DNA from: Ramlibacter sp.
Lineage (GTDB): Bacteria > Pseudomonadota > Gammaproteobacteria > Burkholderiales > Burkholderiaceae_C
Assembly: GCA_030695945.1 (NCBI GenBank)
Contig: JAUYOG010000018.1
Location: forward strand, 1-64,000
Direction: 5' to 3'
Length of the DNA: 64,000 nucleotides
In this document: piece after piece, positions 1 through 9,105 of the stretch
Layout: the number at the start of each line of letters is the position of its first letter
Numbering within the stretch: the first letter of the stretch is position 1
The notes under the pieces: generated by a model
What the model was told of the DNA's origin: nothing
The model's database searches: none
Seen by the model: only the letters and a program-made list of their open reading frames with translations
Translations under genes and position numbers: made by a program

Positions 1-26
1 TTCCCGACCCGCCGCCCGTCCTATCT
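1..26. other. Probable sequencing-adapter remnant at contig end
   Basis: Read on the minus strand, bases 26 to 1 align without gaps to the start of the Illumina TruSeq read-through adapter (AGATCGGAAGAGC...) with 20 of 26 positions identical. The HAMP repeat reading frame ends exactly where this match begins. The in-frame TAG at 21-23 is therefore probably artificial, and the true gene runs off the contig. The adapter sequence is from memory of the standard kit. Confidence 0.7.
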
Positions 27-1298
27 GTTCTTCAGTTCGAGAATCTCGCCCTTCACGTCCACCGTGATCTTCTTGGACAGGTCGCCGGCCGCCACGGCCT
101 TGGTCACCTCGGCGATGTTGCGCACCTGGGCCGTGAGGTTCGAGCCCATCGAGTTCACGGAGTCGGTCAAGTCCTTCCAGGTACCCGCCACGCCCTGCAC
201 GTCGGCCCGGCCGCCCAGCTTGCCTTCGGTACCCACTTCACGCGCCACCCGCGTCACTTCCGAAGCGAACGACCGCAGCTGGTCCACCATCGTGTTGATC
301 GTGTTTTTCAGTTCGAGGATCTCACCCTTCACGTCCACCGTGATCTTCTTGGACAGGTCGCCCGTGGCCACGGCTTTCGTCACGCCAGCGATATTCCGCA
401 CCTGGGCCGTGAGGTTCGAGGCCATGAAGTTCACCGAATCGGTCAGGTCCTTCCACGTGCCGGCGACGCCCTGCACATCGGCCTGGCCGCCCAGCTTGCC
501 TTCGGTGCCCACTTCACGCGCCACCCGCGTGACTTCGGCGGAGAAGGTGCCCAGCTGCTGCACCATCTTGTTGATGATCATGGCGGTGCGCAGGAATTCG
601 CCTTCCAGCGGCCTTCCATCGGCCTCGAGCGCCATCGACTTGGACAGGTCGCCCTGTGCCACCGCGCCGATCACGCGCGCCACTTCGGAGGTCGGGTGCA
701 CCAGGTCGGCGATGAGGGAGTTGATGGATTCGGCGGAATCGCGCCAGAAGCCGCTGGCGTTGGGAACGAACGCCCGCTCCTTGAGCTTGCCCTCCTTGCC
801 GACCACGCGCGAGAGGCGGGCCAGTTCATGGGACATGCGCAGGTTCTCGGCCACCACGTCGTTGAAGGCATCGGCCACCTTGCCGAACACGCCGGTCCAG
901 TCCTGCGGCAGCTGGGCCGCGGCGTTGCCTTTCTTGAGGTCCGTCAGCGCGGCCAGGAAGGTTCGCGTGTGTTCCGACAGCACGTCGACCTCGTCCAGGA
1001 TCGAATTCACGATGGCAACGTCGGCCTGCCAGAAGCCGGTCAGCTTGTCGTCGGGCAGCCGCCTGTGCTTCGTGGCGGGCCGGGTTCCCGCCTCGACCGA
1101 CTTGAACTTCTGCGACGTCCGCGCCGTCTGGGCGGTGAGGTCGTTGAACTCCGCGGCGATCTTGCCGTAGATGCCATCCCACTCGGTGGGCAGCGTCACG
1201 CCCGTTTCCCCGCGCCTGAACGCGCCCAATGCCTTCAGGACCAGTCTCAGCTCGCTCTCGCGCTGGTCCACCGAAGGCAGTTTCGCCACTACTTCCAT
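27..1298 (-). CDS. Poly-HAMP signalling protein, N-terminal part (3' end cut by contig end)
   Basis: N-terminal 424 residues of what is probably a large soluble HAMP-repeat sensor kinase of the fungal Nik1-like kind; catalytic domains would lie beyond the window. No membrane segment is visible. The chain is a series of HAMP-type units. The last two are nearly identical, spaced 92 residues (276 bp): EGKLGG near residues 266 and 358, each followed by [13 protein letters not shown] and then [14 protein letters not shown]. The start ATG at 1298 follows a GGGGG stretch; a TTG at 1310 is an alternative. The apparent stop at 21-23 lies in adapter-like sequence and interrupts the expected [14 protein letters not shown] continuation. 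Family call is confident; the kinase role is inferred from family architecture. Confidence 0.8.
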
Positions 1299-1552
1299 GC
1301 TAGCCCCCAAGATATAGATGTCACCCTACCGGCCGCCGTGAAAACGGCTTCCCCGCCCTGCGCCTGCAAGGCACCCGTCGACTCTGCAACAAATGGAAGC
1401 AGGTTACTGATTTCGCCACGTACCCACAACTTGGCGGAAATACGCAGCCGCCCGCAAACCCAGTGTTGGCGCGGCCTGTAGGAGGGCGCCTACAGCAAAA
1501 GTCGGCGAAGCATTACGGCTCGTGCCGGGCACGCAAATCGAGGCGCCCAAAG

Positions 1553-1578
1553 AAAAAGCCGCCCGGGGGCGGCTTTTT
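1553..1578 (-). terminator. Rho-independent terminator
   Basis: A-tract, GCCGCCC/GGGCGGC stem and T-tract. It lies 17 bp past the stop of the binding-protein gene and is symmetric enough to work on both strands. Confidence 0.85.
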
Positions 1579-1594
1579 CGTGGAGCCGAAAGGC

Positions 1595-2728
1595 TCAGTT
1601 CAGGGCGATCTTCTTGCCGTCCTTGTACGTGTACAAGGTCATGGCGGGGTTCTTCAGCTCGCCATTGGGCTCGAACTGCACCGTCGTGGTGACGCCCTTG
1701 TAGCTGGTCTTGCCGATTTCCGCGGTGTAGACCTTCGGGTCGGCGCTCTTGGCGCGCTTCATCGCGTCGACCAGCACCATGATGGCGTCGTAGACGTACG
1801 GGCTGTACACCTGGAACTGGCCAGGGTACTTGGCGTCGTACTTGGCCTTCCAGGCCTTGCCGGCGGGCATCTTGTCCAGCGAAGCGCCGCCTTCGGCGCA
1901 GATCACGTTCTCCAGCGTCTTGGCGCCGCCGGATTGCTTGATCAGGTCCATCGTGCAGATGCCGTCGCCGCCGAAGTACTTCTGCTTCGTCAGGCCGAGC
2001 TGCTCCATCTGGCGCAGCATCGGGCCGGCTTGCGGGTCCATGCCGCCGAAGAAGATGGCATCCGGGTTCTTGGACTTGATGGCGGTCAGGATGGCCATGA
2101 AATCGACGGCCTTGTCGGTCGTGAATTGCTCGTCCACCACCGTCATGCCCTTTTGCTTGGCGGTGTTCTTGAACACTTCGGCGACGCCCTGGCCGTAGGC
2201 GGTGCGGTCGTCGATGACGGCCACGGTCTTGAGCTTCAGGCCGTCGGCGGCGTAGAACGCCAGGCCGGCGCCCAGCGCGTTGTCGTTGGCCAGCAGCCGG
2301 AACACGCCCTTGTAGCCGGGCTTGGTCAGGTTGGGGTTGGTGGCCGACGGGGTGATCATCGGGATGCCGCAATCGTTGTAGATCTTGGAGGCCGGGATGG
2401 TCGTGCCGGAGTTCAGGTGGCCCGCAACGCCGGCAACCTTGGCGTCGCACAACTTCGTGGCGGCGGCCGCACCTTGCTTGGGATCGGCGGCATCGTCTTC
2501 GGCCAGGAGTTCGAACTTGATCTTCTTGCCGCCGATGACGATGTTCTGGCCGTTGAGGTCCTCGATGGCCATGCGCGCGCCGTTTTCGTTGTCCTTGCCG
2601 TAGGCGGCCTGGGGACCGGAGACGGGAGCGACGTGGCCGATCTTGACGACCTGAACGTCTTGTGCGCTCGCGATGCCGCAGGCGGCGGCAATGGCGGCGA
2701 CCACCGTCAGTTTGAACTTCATTTGCAT
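1595..2728 (-). CDS. ABC transporter substrate-binding protein, branched-chain amino acid type
   Basis: Periplasmic binding protein of 377 residues in the LivJ/LivK family (type 1 periplasmic fold). It has a signal peptide ending near AxA-Q at residue 22 and the typical opening KIGHVAPVSGPQAAYGK. An ideal GGAGG lies 7 bases before ATG 2728; a second ATG two codons in would also serve. No permease or ATPase genes are adjacent, so it is an orphan binding protein, which is common in Comamonadaceae. A strong terminator follows at 1553-1578, so it is probably monocistronic. The ligand (branched-chain amino acid, amide or aromatic acid) cannot be told from the sequence. Confidence 0.9.
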   Translation of the reverse strand: MQMKFKLTVVAAIAAACGIASAQDVQVVKIGHVAPVSGPQAAYGKDNENGARMAIEDLNGQNIVIGGKKIKFELLAEDDAADPKQGAAAATKLCDAKVAGVAGHLNSGTTIPASKIYNDCGIPMITPSATNPNLTKPGYKGVFRLLANDNALGAGLAFYAADGLKLKTVAVIDDRTAYGQGVAEVFKNTAKQKGMTVVDEQFTTDKAVDFMAILTAIKSKNPDAIFFGGMDPQAGPMLRQMEQLGLTKQKYFGGDGICTMDLIKQSGGAKTLENVICAEGGASLDKMPAGKAWKAKYDAKYPGQFQVYSPYVYDAIMVLVDAMKRAKSADPKVYTAEIGKTSYKGVTTTVQFEPNGELKNPAMTLYTYKDGKKIALN

Positions 2729-2898
2729 AAATTGACCTCCAGAGTAGGAAAAAGGTTGAGATTATCTTTTAGGGCTCAACGGCGGCGAACATATCGCAAT
2801 TTCCGCGCCCGGGCCATAGGGAAAGGTCTAGGTGGGGACCGATAAGCGGGTTTACTTTGACGACAGTCGAGCTAATGCTATTTCGGGCGGGCACTGTC

Positions 2899-3192
2899 TC
2901 AGCGCCCCTTGGGGCCTTCCAGTTCGTCGGCGAATGCCCGCGCGACGGTCTCCCGGACCACGGCCTCGATTTCCTCGCGCAGCAGGGGGGCGATGGCGCG
3001 GGTGTGTTCGAGCACGGTGGCCGCGATCGCTTCACGCAATTTGCGCTCGAGCACCAGGTCCACCCGCTGCAGTACTCGGTGGATCAACTCTTCCTGGGCG
3101 GCGGCCGAGTCTGCGGCCACCCTCGCCTCCGGTGCGGATTTCACCACCTCGGTGAGGGTCGGGACGTAGCGCGGCGGGGTCCGGGTTGCCAT
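2899..3192 (-). CDS. Conserved hypothetical protein downstream of holC
   Basis: 97 residues, mainly helical and charged, with an Arg/Glu-rich middle (RVDLVLERKLREAIAATV) likely to form a long amphipathic helix. Its ATG overlaps the holC stop (ATGA), so it is translationally coupled to holC and is the last gene of the pepA-holC operon. I do not recognise a domain. Its position suggests a small partner protein, but no function is assigned. Confidence 0.75.
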   Translation of the reverse strand: MATRTPPRYVPTLTEVVKSAPEARVAADSAAAQEELIHRVLQRVDLVLERKLREAIAATVLEHTRAIAPLLREEIEAVVRETVARAFADELEGPKGR

Positions 3193-3629
3193 CAGTGGGC
3201 GTCCTTCGGCGCGGCGTCGTGCCGGGTGATCGCATAGCCGCGGTCGGCATAGTGCTTCCAGCGCCGGCGGCCCTGCTGCCGGTCCTCATCGTCGACGCCC
3301 ACGACCTCGATCAGGCGCTCGAACCGCTCGAAGCCCTCGGGGACGGCGCCGCCCAGGTTCACCAGCACCTGCTGGTGCGGCGCCGATCGCGCCGATTCGG
3401 CCAGCACCACGGGGGAAGCTGCCAGCACTGCGGGCGTCGCCGCGGCCCCCAGGCAATGGGGCACGAACTCCTGCGCCGAGAACGTCCAGAGCGCCACATC
3501 CAGCTCGCTCAACTGGCGGCTGTCGCCGGTCACGACCACTTTGGCGCCCGCGGCCACCGCCTTGCGCAGCAGGCGGCAGGCGTAGCCCGTCTTCTCGGGG
3601 GCGTTGAAGTGGAACGTGACCTCGGTCAT
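3192..3629 (-). CDS. holC: DNA polymerase III subunit chi
   Basis: 145 residues, the usual length. Chi links the clamp-loader subunit psi to single-strand binding protein during replication. The typical N-terminus TEVTFHFNAPEKTGYACRLLRKA and the late motif FERFERLIEVVG are present. It sits 6 bp after pepA and overlaps the next gene by 4 bp, the common pepA-holC arrangement of Proteobacteria. Confidence 0.93.
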   Translation of the reverse strand: MTEVTFHFNAPEKTGYACRLLRKAVAAGAKVVVTGDSRQLSELDVALWTFSAQEFVPHCLGAAATPAVLAASPVVLAESARSAPHQQVLVNLGGAVPEGFERFERLIEVVGVDDEDRQQGRRRWKHYADRGYAITRHDAAPKDAH

Positions 3630-3635
3630 GCGTGC

Positions 3636-5120
3636 CTATTTGCGCTTGGCGGGACGCTTGGCCGCTTTCGCCGGCCGGGCAGCGCCTTGCTGGTCCAGCA
3701 GGAACTGCACCAGCATCCCCACCGGGCGCCCGGTCGAGCCCTTGGCGCCGCCGCTCTTCCAGGCCGTGCCGGCGATATCCAGGTGCGCCCACGGATAGGC
3801 ACCGGCAAAGCGCTGCAGGAACTTGGCGGCGTTCACGGCGCCGCCGGCGCGGCCAGCCACGTTGGCCACATCCGCGAAGTTGCTCTTGAGACCCTCGGCG
3901 TACTCGTCGTCCAGCGGCATCCGCCAGCAGGGGTCCATCGCGCGCTCCCCGGCGTCGTGCAATGCCTGGGCCAGGGCGTCGTCGCTTGCGAACAGGCCGC
4001 TGCGCACGCCACCCAGGGCGATCACGCAGGCGCCGGTCAGCGTCGCGATGTCCACGACGGCACGCGGCTTGAATCGCTCGGCGTAGGTGAGCGCATCGCA
4101 CAGGATCAGCCGTCCTTCGGCATCCGTGTTGAGGATCTCGATCGTCTGCCCGGACAGGCTCTTGACGATGTCGCCGGGCTTGACCGAGCGGCCGTCGGGC
4201 ATGTTCTCGCAGCTCGGGATCAGGCCGATCACGTTGATCGCGGGCTTGATCTCGCCGATCGCGCGGAACGTGCCGAGCACGCTCGCGGCGCCGCCCATGT
4301 CGAACTTCATCTCGTCCATGTCGGCCGACGGCTTGATCGAGATGCCGCCGCTGTCGAAGGTAATGCCCTTGCCCACCAGCACGACCGGCGCGTCGCCGGC
4401 GCCCGCGCCCGTGTACTTCAGCACGATGAAGCGAAGGGGCTCCTCCGAGCCCTTGGCCACGGCCATGAACGAGCCCATGCCGATCTTGGCGACCTCCCTG
4501 GGCCCCAGCACCTCGCACTTCAGGCCGTGGGCCTTGGCGAGTTTTTTTGCCTCCTCGCCCAGGCGCGTCGGCGTGGCGTGGTTGGGAGGCAGGTTGCCGA
4601 GTTCGCGCGCGAACTCGATGCCGTTGGCCGCTGCCCTGGCGCCGGCAAAGGCCACCTGCAGCCGCGAAGCGTCCGCCACGGCAATGGTCACGCGCTGCAG
4701 TTCGCGGCCTTCCGGCTTCGACTTGGTGGCGACGTACACGTAGCTCGATTCGGCCGTGGCCGACACGGCGGCGCGCACCGCGTCCTCCTTGGCATCGGCA
4801 GGTAGGCAGATCACCAGGCGCTTGGCGCCCGAGGTGCGCAACGCGCCCACGGCCGCGGCCACCGCCGCGTGCACCTTTTTGGGCGAGCCGTCGGCGCAAC
4901 CGGCCAGCACGACACGCGGTGCCGCGATGCCGGCGCTGCGGTAGGCCTGCAGGAGCTTGCCGGCCTTGGGATCGAGGTCGCGCGCCTTGAGCGCCTCGCC
5001 CGCCAGCCTGGACAGGGCGTCCTTGCCGGGTTTGAAGTTCTCGCCGACCAGCATGACGAGTGCGTCGCATTTTTCGCCGGCCGCGCCTGCGAGGTCCAGG
5101 GTCTTGAGTTCGAAGTCCAT
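3636..5120 (-). CDS. pepA: Leucyl aminopeptidase (M17)
   Basis: 494 residues. Cytosolic di-metal aminopeptidase that removes N-terminal residues from peptides; relatives also bind DNA. The metal-binding stretch GKGITFDSGGIS and the M17 signature NTDAEGRLILCDAL are intact. The N-terminal domain is complete, and the C-terminus ends in a Lys/Ala-rich tail (KAAKRPAKRK) beyond the catalytic core. The gene is divergent from lptF with only 38 bp between starts, so the two promoters must overlap. Confidence 0.96.
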   Translation of the reverse strand: MDFELKTLDLAGAAGEKCDALVMLVGENFKPGKDALSRLAGEALKARDLDPKAGKLLQAYRSAGIAAPRVVLAGCADGSPKKVHAAVAAAVGALRTSGAKRLVICLPADAKEDAVRAAVSATAESSYVYVATKSKPEGRELQRVTIAVADASRLQVAFAGARAAANGIEFARELGNLPPNHATPTRLGEEAKKLAKAHGLKCEVLGPREVAKIGMGSFMAVAKGSEEPLRFIVLKYTGAGAGDAPVVLVGKGITFDSGGISIKPSADMDEMKFDMGGAASVLGTFRAIGEIKPAINVIGLIPSCENMPDGRSVKPGDIVKSLSGQTIEILNTDAEGRLILCDALTYAERFKPRAVVDIATLTGACVIALGGVRSGLFASDDALAQALHDAGERAMDPCWRMPLDDEYAEGLKSNFADVANVAGRAGGAVNAAKFLQRFAGAYPWAHLDIAGTAWKSGGAKGSTGRPVGMLVQFLLDQQGAARPAKAAKRPAKRK

Positions 5121-5158
5121 AATTCGCTGTTTTTCTTCCGCTTATTGACGATCGCGCG

Positions 5159-6268
5159 ATGTTATTCCATTCCTCCCTGCGCAAGGAACTCGCCCGCAGT
5201 TTCGGCGCGACCCTGGTGGTGCTGGTGACGATCGTCATGACCATGACGCTCGTGCGCACGCTCGGGCAGGCCACGCGCGGCTCGGTCAATCCCCAGGAAG
5301 TGATGATGGTGATGGGCTACACCGTGCTCGGCTACCTGCCCACCATCCTCACCTTGAGCCTGTTCGTCGCGATCGTCGGCACCCTGTCGCGCATGTACCG
5401 CGACAGCGAAATGGTGATCTGGTTCGCGGCGGGCCGCGGGCTGTCCGCCTTTCTCGCGCCGCTGTTCCGTTTCGCCTGGCCGATCCTGCTGGTGATCGCA
5501 TTGCTCGCGCTGGTGGTGTGGCCCTGGGCCAACCAGCAGACGCAGGAGTTGAAGGACCGCTACGGCAAGCGCGGCGACCTCGAACGCGTCGCGCCCGGGC
5601 AGTTCCAGGAATCGGCCAGCGGCAACCGCGTCTTCTTCCTCGAGAAGGACACGCCCGACAACAAGTCGGGCAAGAACATCTTCATCTCCACCAACGAGCG
5701 CGGCAAGGAAACCGTCACGTCGGCGCGCAGCGGCCGGATCACCACCATCGGCGACAGCCAGTTCCTGGTGCTGTCCAACGGGCAGCGGCTGGAGCGCTCG
5801 GCCGGCAACGCCCAACTGAAGATCAGCGAATTCGAGGAATACACGAGCCGCGTGGGTGGCAGCGAACTGGGCACGCGCGACGACGCACCCGCCAAGACGC
5901 GTTCGACCTTCGAGCTGGTCATGGACCCGTCGCGCGCGCACCTTGCCGAACTGGCCTGGCGGCTCGGCCTGGCCCTGGCCGCGCTCAATTTCGTGGTGAT
6001 CGCCATCACGGTATCCAGCGTCAACCCCCGCGCCGGCCGCAGCGGCAACCTGGTGTTCGCGCTGTTCGCCTTCGTCGTCTACTACAACCTGCTGAACCTC
6101 GGGCAGAGCTGGATCCGCGGCGGGCAGGCGGGCTTCGGCGGGTTCCTGCTGGCCCTGCATGGGGGCGTCCTGGCGGCCGGCCTGTTGTGGCTGGCCAAAC
6201 AGCACAATAACTGGACACTTCGGCAGCTCCTGCGCCGGGGCGCCGCGCGCGCCGAGGGCGCCGCATGA
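5159..6268 (+). CDS. lptF: LPS export ABC transporter permease LptF
   Basis: 369 residues of the YjgP/YjgQ family. Inner-membrane half of the LptB2FG extractor that moves lipopolysaccharide onto the Lpt bridge. Two N-terminal and several C-terminal transmembrane segments flank a periplasmic beta-jellyroll domain (about residues 125-250). ATG 5159 is the first codon after the pepA divergence. The stop overlaps the lptG start (ATGA). Confidence 0.95.
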   Translation: MLFHSSLRKELARSFGATLVVLVTIVMTMTLVRTLGQATRGSVNPQEVMMVMGYTVLGYLPTILTLSLFVAIVGTLSRMYRDSEMVIWFAAGRGLSAFLAPLFRFAWPILLVIALLALVVWPWANQQTQELKDRYGKRGDLERVAPGQFQESASGNRVFFLEKDTPDNKSGKNIFISTNERGKETVTSARSGRITTIGDSQFLVLSNGQRLERSAGNAQLKISEFEEYTSRVGGSELGTRDDAPAKTRSTFELVMDPSRAHLAELAWRLGLALAALNFVVIAITVSSVNPRAGRSGNLVFALFAFVVYYNLLNLGQSWIRGGQAGFGGFLLALHGGVLAAGLLWLAKQHNNWTLRQLLRRGAARAEGAA

Positions 6269-7368
6269 GGACCATCCGCCGCCTGATCTACCGCGAAGTG
6301 CTGGCCGCGGTGGTGTTCGTGGCCGTGGGGTTCCTGGCGCTTTTCTTCTTCTTCGACTTCGTCGATGACCTGCCCAACGTCGGCAAGGCCGGTGGCGCCT
6401 ACCGGCTGACCCAGGCCCTGGCGTATGTGACGCTGCTGATCCCGAGCCACCTGTACGAGCTGCTGCCGATCGCCGTGCTGATCGGCACCATCTTCGTGAT
6501 GGCCCGGCTCGCGCAGAGTTCCGAGTACACGATCCTGCGCACGAGCGGCCTCGGCCCGTGGCGCGCGCTGCGCACGTTGCTGACGCTGGGCATGATGTTC
6601 ACCGTGCTCACGTTCGCGGTCGGCGATTACCTGGCGCCGGTGGCGGGCCGTACCGCGCAGCTGCTCAAGGCGCGCCTGGAGGGGCGCATCAGCATCGGGC
6701 AGACCGGCGCCTGGCTCAAGGAGCGCCAGCCGTACAACACCTACAACGTGAACGTCGGTGCGTTGACGCCGGACGGCGACATGCAGGCGGTGCGCATCTT
6801 CGAATCCGATTCACGGGGGTTCCTGGTGTCGATCACCCAGGCCCCCAAGGGGCGATTCGCGGACGACGGCGCCTGGCTGCTCGACGACGCGGAGCGCACC
6901 GAATTCACCTCCTCCGGCAGCGTGGTCGCCAAGGTGGACCGGCTCAAGGTGCCCACCCTGCGCTGGCCGACGGAGATCACGCCCGAGATGGTGTCGGTGG
7001 CCCTGCTCAAGCCGGACCGCATGAGCACCATCGACCTTTTCCAGTACATCCGCCACCTCGAGGCCAACGCGCAGACTTCGCAGCGCTACGAGATCGAGTT
7101 CTGGCGCAAGGTGTTCTACCCGCTCAGCTGCATGGTGATGGTGGTGCTGGCGCTGCCCTTCGCCTACCTGCACTTCCGCGCGGGCGGAATCACCAGTTAC
7201 GTGTTCGGCGGCGTGTTGATCGGCATCAGCTTCTTCCTCCTGAACAACGTGTTCGGGTACATCGGCAACCTGCAGAACTGGCGGCCCTGGCTGACGGCGG
7301 CAGCGCCGGGACTGATCTACAGCATGTTCTCGCTGGGCGCGTTCGGCTGGCTGGTGCTGCGAAGGTAA
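6265..7368 (+). CDS. lptG: LPS export ABC transporter permease LptG
   Basis: 367 residues, second YjgP/YjgQ permease of the Lpt transporter. It opens with RRLIYREVLAAVVFVAVGFLALF, has transmembrane segments near residues 12-35, 55-75 and 100-120, a periplasmic domain, and three C-terminal segments from residue 275. It overlaps lptF by 4 bp, giving a two-gene coupled operon; a CbiX-like gene follows 7 bp later. Confidence 0.95.
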   Translation: MRTIRRLIYREVLAAVVFVAVGFLALFFFFDFVDDLPNVGKAGGAYRLTQALAYVTLLIPSHLYELLPIAVLIGTIFVMARLAQSSEYTILRTSGLGPWRALRTLLTLGMMFTVLTFAVGDYLAPVAGRTAQLLKARLEGRISIGQTGAWLKERQPYNTYNVNVGALTPDGDMQAVRIFESDSRGFLVSITQAPKGRFADDGAWLLDDAERTEFTSSGSVVAKVDRLKVPTLRWPTEITPEMVSVALLKPDRMSTIDLFQYIRHLEANAQTSQRYEIEFWRKVFYPLSCMVMVVLALPFAYLHFRAGGITSYVFGGVLIGISFFLLNNVFGYIGNLQNWRPWLTAAAPGLIYSMFSLGAFGWLVLRR

Positions 7369-7375
7369 GCGGGCA

Positions 7376-7735
7376 GTGGGCAAGGCCATCATCCTTTTCG
7401 GGCACGGCTCGCGCGACCCGCTCTGGCGCCAGCCTATCGAGGCCGTTGCCGCGCGACTTGCGCGGCGCGACCCCGCCATTCCCGTGCGTTGCGCCTACAT
7501 GGAGCTGGAGCAGCCGGACCTGGCGACCGCGGCCCGTGAGCTCGTGGCGGCCGGCGCGACAGGGGTGACGATCGTGCCGATGTTCCTCGGCACCGGCAAG
7601 CACGCCCGCACCGACATGCCCGCACAGGTGGACGCGTTGCGCAAGGCGCACCCCGGCGTCCGGTTCGAGTTGCAACGGGCCGTCGGCGAGGACCCGCGGT
7701 TGCTGGACCTCCTTGCCGCCATCGCACTGGAGTAG
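7376..7735 (+). CDS. CbiX/SirB-family chelatase-like protein
   Basis: 119 residues, the single-domain (short) form of the CbiX/sirohydrochlorin chelatase family. These enzymes insert Co2+ or Fe2+ into sirohydrochlorin. The N-terminal motif ILFGHGSRDP carries the expected metal-binding His, and VPMFLGTGKHARTD carries the second. GTG 7376 is the only sensible start, 7 bp after lptG. No other cobalamin or siroheme genes are here, so the substrate is unproven. Confidence 0.85.
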   Translation: MGKAIILFGHGSRDPLWRQPIEAVAARLARRDPAIPVRCAYMELEQPDLATAARELVAAGATGVTIVPMFLGTGKHARTDMPAQVDALRKAHPGVRFELQRAVGEDPRLLDLLAAIALE

Positions 7736-7745
7736 CGAGCGGGCC

Positions 7746-8063
7746 TCAGCCGGGCGCGCCGGCGGGAACGCAATACCAGGCCTGCCGGTATTCACGGACG
7801 ACCTCCCCGGCCCGCTCGGCGACGATCTGGTAGCCGATCACCAGGAACCCGGCATCGAACGTGCGCACCCGGGCATCGAAGATCGGCGCGCCCAGGGGAA
7901 GCTCACGGCCACAGTCGTATTTCACCAGCTTGCCGACCAGCCCCGGCGGGTCGTTGCGCGGCTCGTAGTCCACCGAGAGCTTGCCGCGTCCCAGCGGCGT
8001 CCATTCGGCCCTTTTCAGCCGCTCGCCGCCCGGCCCCCGACACACTTGTACTTCACACCACAT
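7746..8063 (-). CDS. Conserved hypothetical protein divergent from cysB
   Basis: 105 residues from ATG 8063; an alternative ATG at 8114 adds 17 residues, but those overlap the cysB promoter. Core is mixed alpha/beta with motifs GKLVKYDCGRELPLGAPIFDARV and YQIVAERAGEVVREYRQAWYCVP. No signal peptide or known domain was recognised. The same frame stays open far upstream opposite cysB, but that part is antisense noise. Confidence 0.55.
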   Translation of the reverse strand: MWCEVQVCRGPGGERLKRAEWTPLGRGKLSVDYEPRNDPPGLVGKLVKYDCGRELPLGAPIFDARVRTFDAGFLVIGYQIVAERAGEVVREYRQAWYCVPAGAPG

Positions 8064-8117
8064 ACTGTGCAAGCATACAGTGGTTCGCGCCGGCCGGATC
8101 GAATGGTCGGGCATAAT

Positions 8118-8141
8118 GAATTTCTCTCTTAGAAGAAATTC
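8118..8141. promoter_or_regulatory. Inverted repeat at the cysB start, candidate autoregulatory site
   Basis: GAATTTCT and AGAAATTC, perfectly complementary 8-bp arms separated by 8 bases, end 3 bases before the cysB ATG. The site is AT-rich in a GC-rich region and follows a possible -10 (CATAAT, 8112-8117). LysR-type regulators often bind such sites to repress themselves. The assignment is inference. Confidence 0.5.
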
Positions 8142-8144
8142 GGT

Positions 8145-9089
8145 ATGAATCTTCACCAATTCAGATTCGTCCAGGAAGCCGTGCGCCGCAACCTCAACCT
8201 GACCGAGGCGGCGAAGGCCCTGCACACATCGCAGCCGGGTGTGTCCAAGGCGATCATCGAGCTGGAGGAGGAACTCGGCGTCGAGATCTTCGCGCGGCAT
8301 GGCAAGCGCCTGAAGCGCGTGACGGAGCCCGGACAGCACGTGCTCAAGAGCATCGAGCTCATCATGCGCGAGGTGGGCAACCTGAAGCGCATCGGCGAGC
8401 AATTCAGCGCGCAGGACAGCGGCACGCTCTCGATCGCGACCACCCACACGCAGGCGCGCTACGTGCTGCCCGTCCCGGTGGCGAAGCTGCGCGAGGCCTA
8501 TCCCAAGGTCAACGTGAGCCTGCACCAAGGCTCCCCCGACCAGGTGGCGCGGATGGTGATCGACGAAGTGGCGGAGATCGGTATCGCGACGGAGTCGCTG
8601 TCGGACTACCAGGAACTGGTCACCCTGCCCTGCTACGAGTGGCAGCACGTGCTGGTCCTGCCGCTGAACCACCCGCTCGCGAAGTCGGAACGCATCCACC
8701 TGGAGGATCTCGCCGCCGAGCCGATCATCACGTACCACCCGTCCTTCACCGGCCGCACGCGCATCGACACCGCGTTCGCCCACAAGAAACTCACGCCGCG
8801 CATCGCGCTGGAGGCGATCGACTCCGACGTGATCAAGACGTACGTGCGCCTGGGCCTGGGCATCGGCATCGTCGCGGAGATGGCGGTGCGCGACGACGGC
8901 AGCAACTCGGACCTGGCAGTGCGGCCCCTCGGCCACCTGTTCGGCCCCAACCTGGCCCGGGTCGCCTTCAAGCGCAGTGCGTACCTGCGCAATTTCGTGT
9001 ACAAATTCGCCGAGTTGCTGTCCGACCGGCTGGACCGCAACCTGATCGCCAAGGCCATGAGCGGCCACCCGAGCGATTACGGCATGTAG
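8145..9089 (+). CDS. cysB: LysR-family regulator CysB
   Basis: 314 residues. N-terminal winged helix-turn-helix (about residues 3-60, LTEAAKALHTSQPGVSKAI) and a C-terminal effector domain with the CysB-type segments TTHTQARYVLP and HQGSPDQVARMV. CysB activates sulfate and cysteine genes in response to N-acetylserine. The sulfate importer operon (23.5-28 kb) in this window is a likely target. An inverted repeat sits just ahead of the start. The close paralogue Cbl cannot be excluded. Confidence 0.9.
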   Translation: MNLHQFRFVQEAVRRNLNLTEAAKALHTSQPGVSKAIIELEEELGVEIFARHGKRLKRVTEPGQHVLKSIELIMREVGNLKRIGEQFSAQDSGTLSIATTHTQARYVLPVPVAKLREAYPKVNVSLHQGSPDQVARMVIDEVAEIGIATESLSDYQELVTLPCYEWQHVLVLPLNHPLAKSERIHLEDLAAEPIITYHPSFTGRTRIDTAFAHKKLTPRIALEAIDSDVIKTYVRLGLGIGIVAEMAVRDDGSNSDLAVRPLGHLFGPNLARVAFKRSAYLRNFVYKFAELLSDRLDRNLIAKAMSGHPSDYGM

Positions 9090-9105
9090 GCCGCCACCCC
9101 GCATC

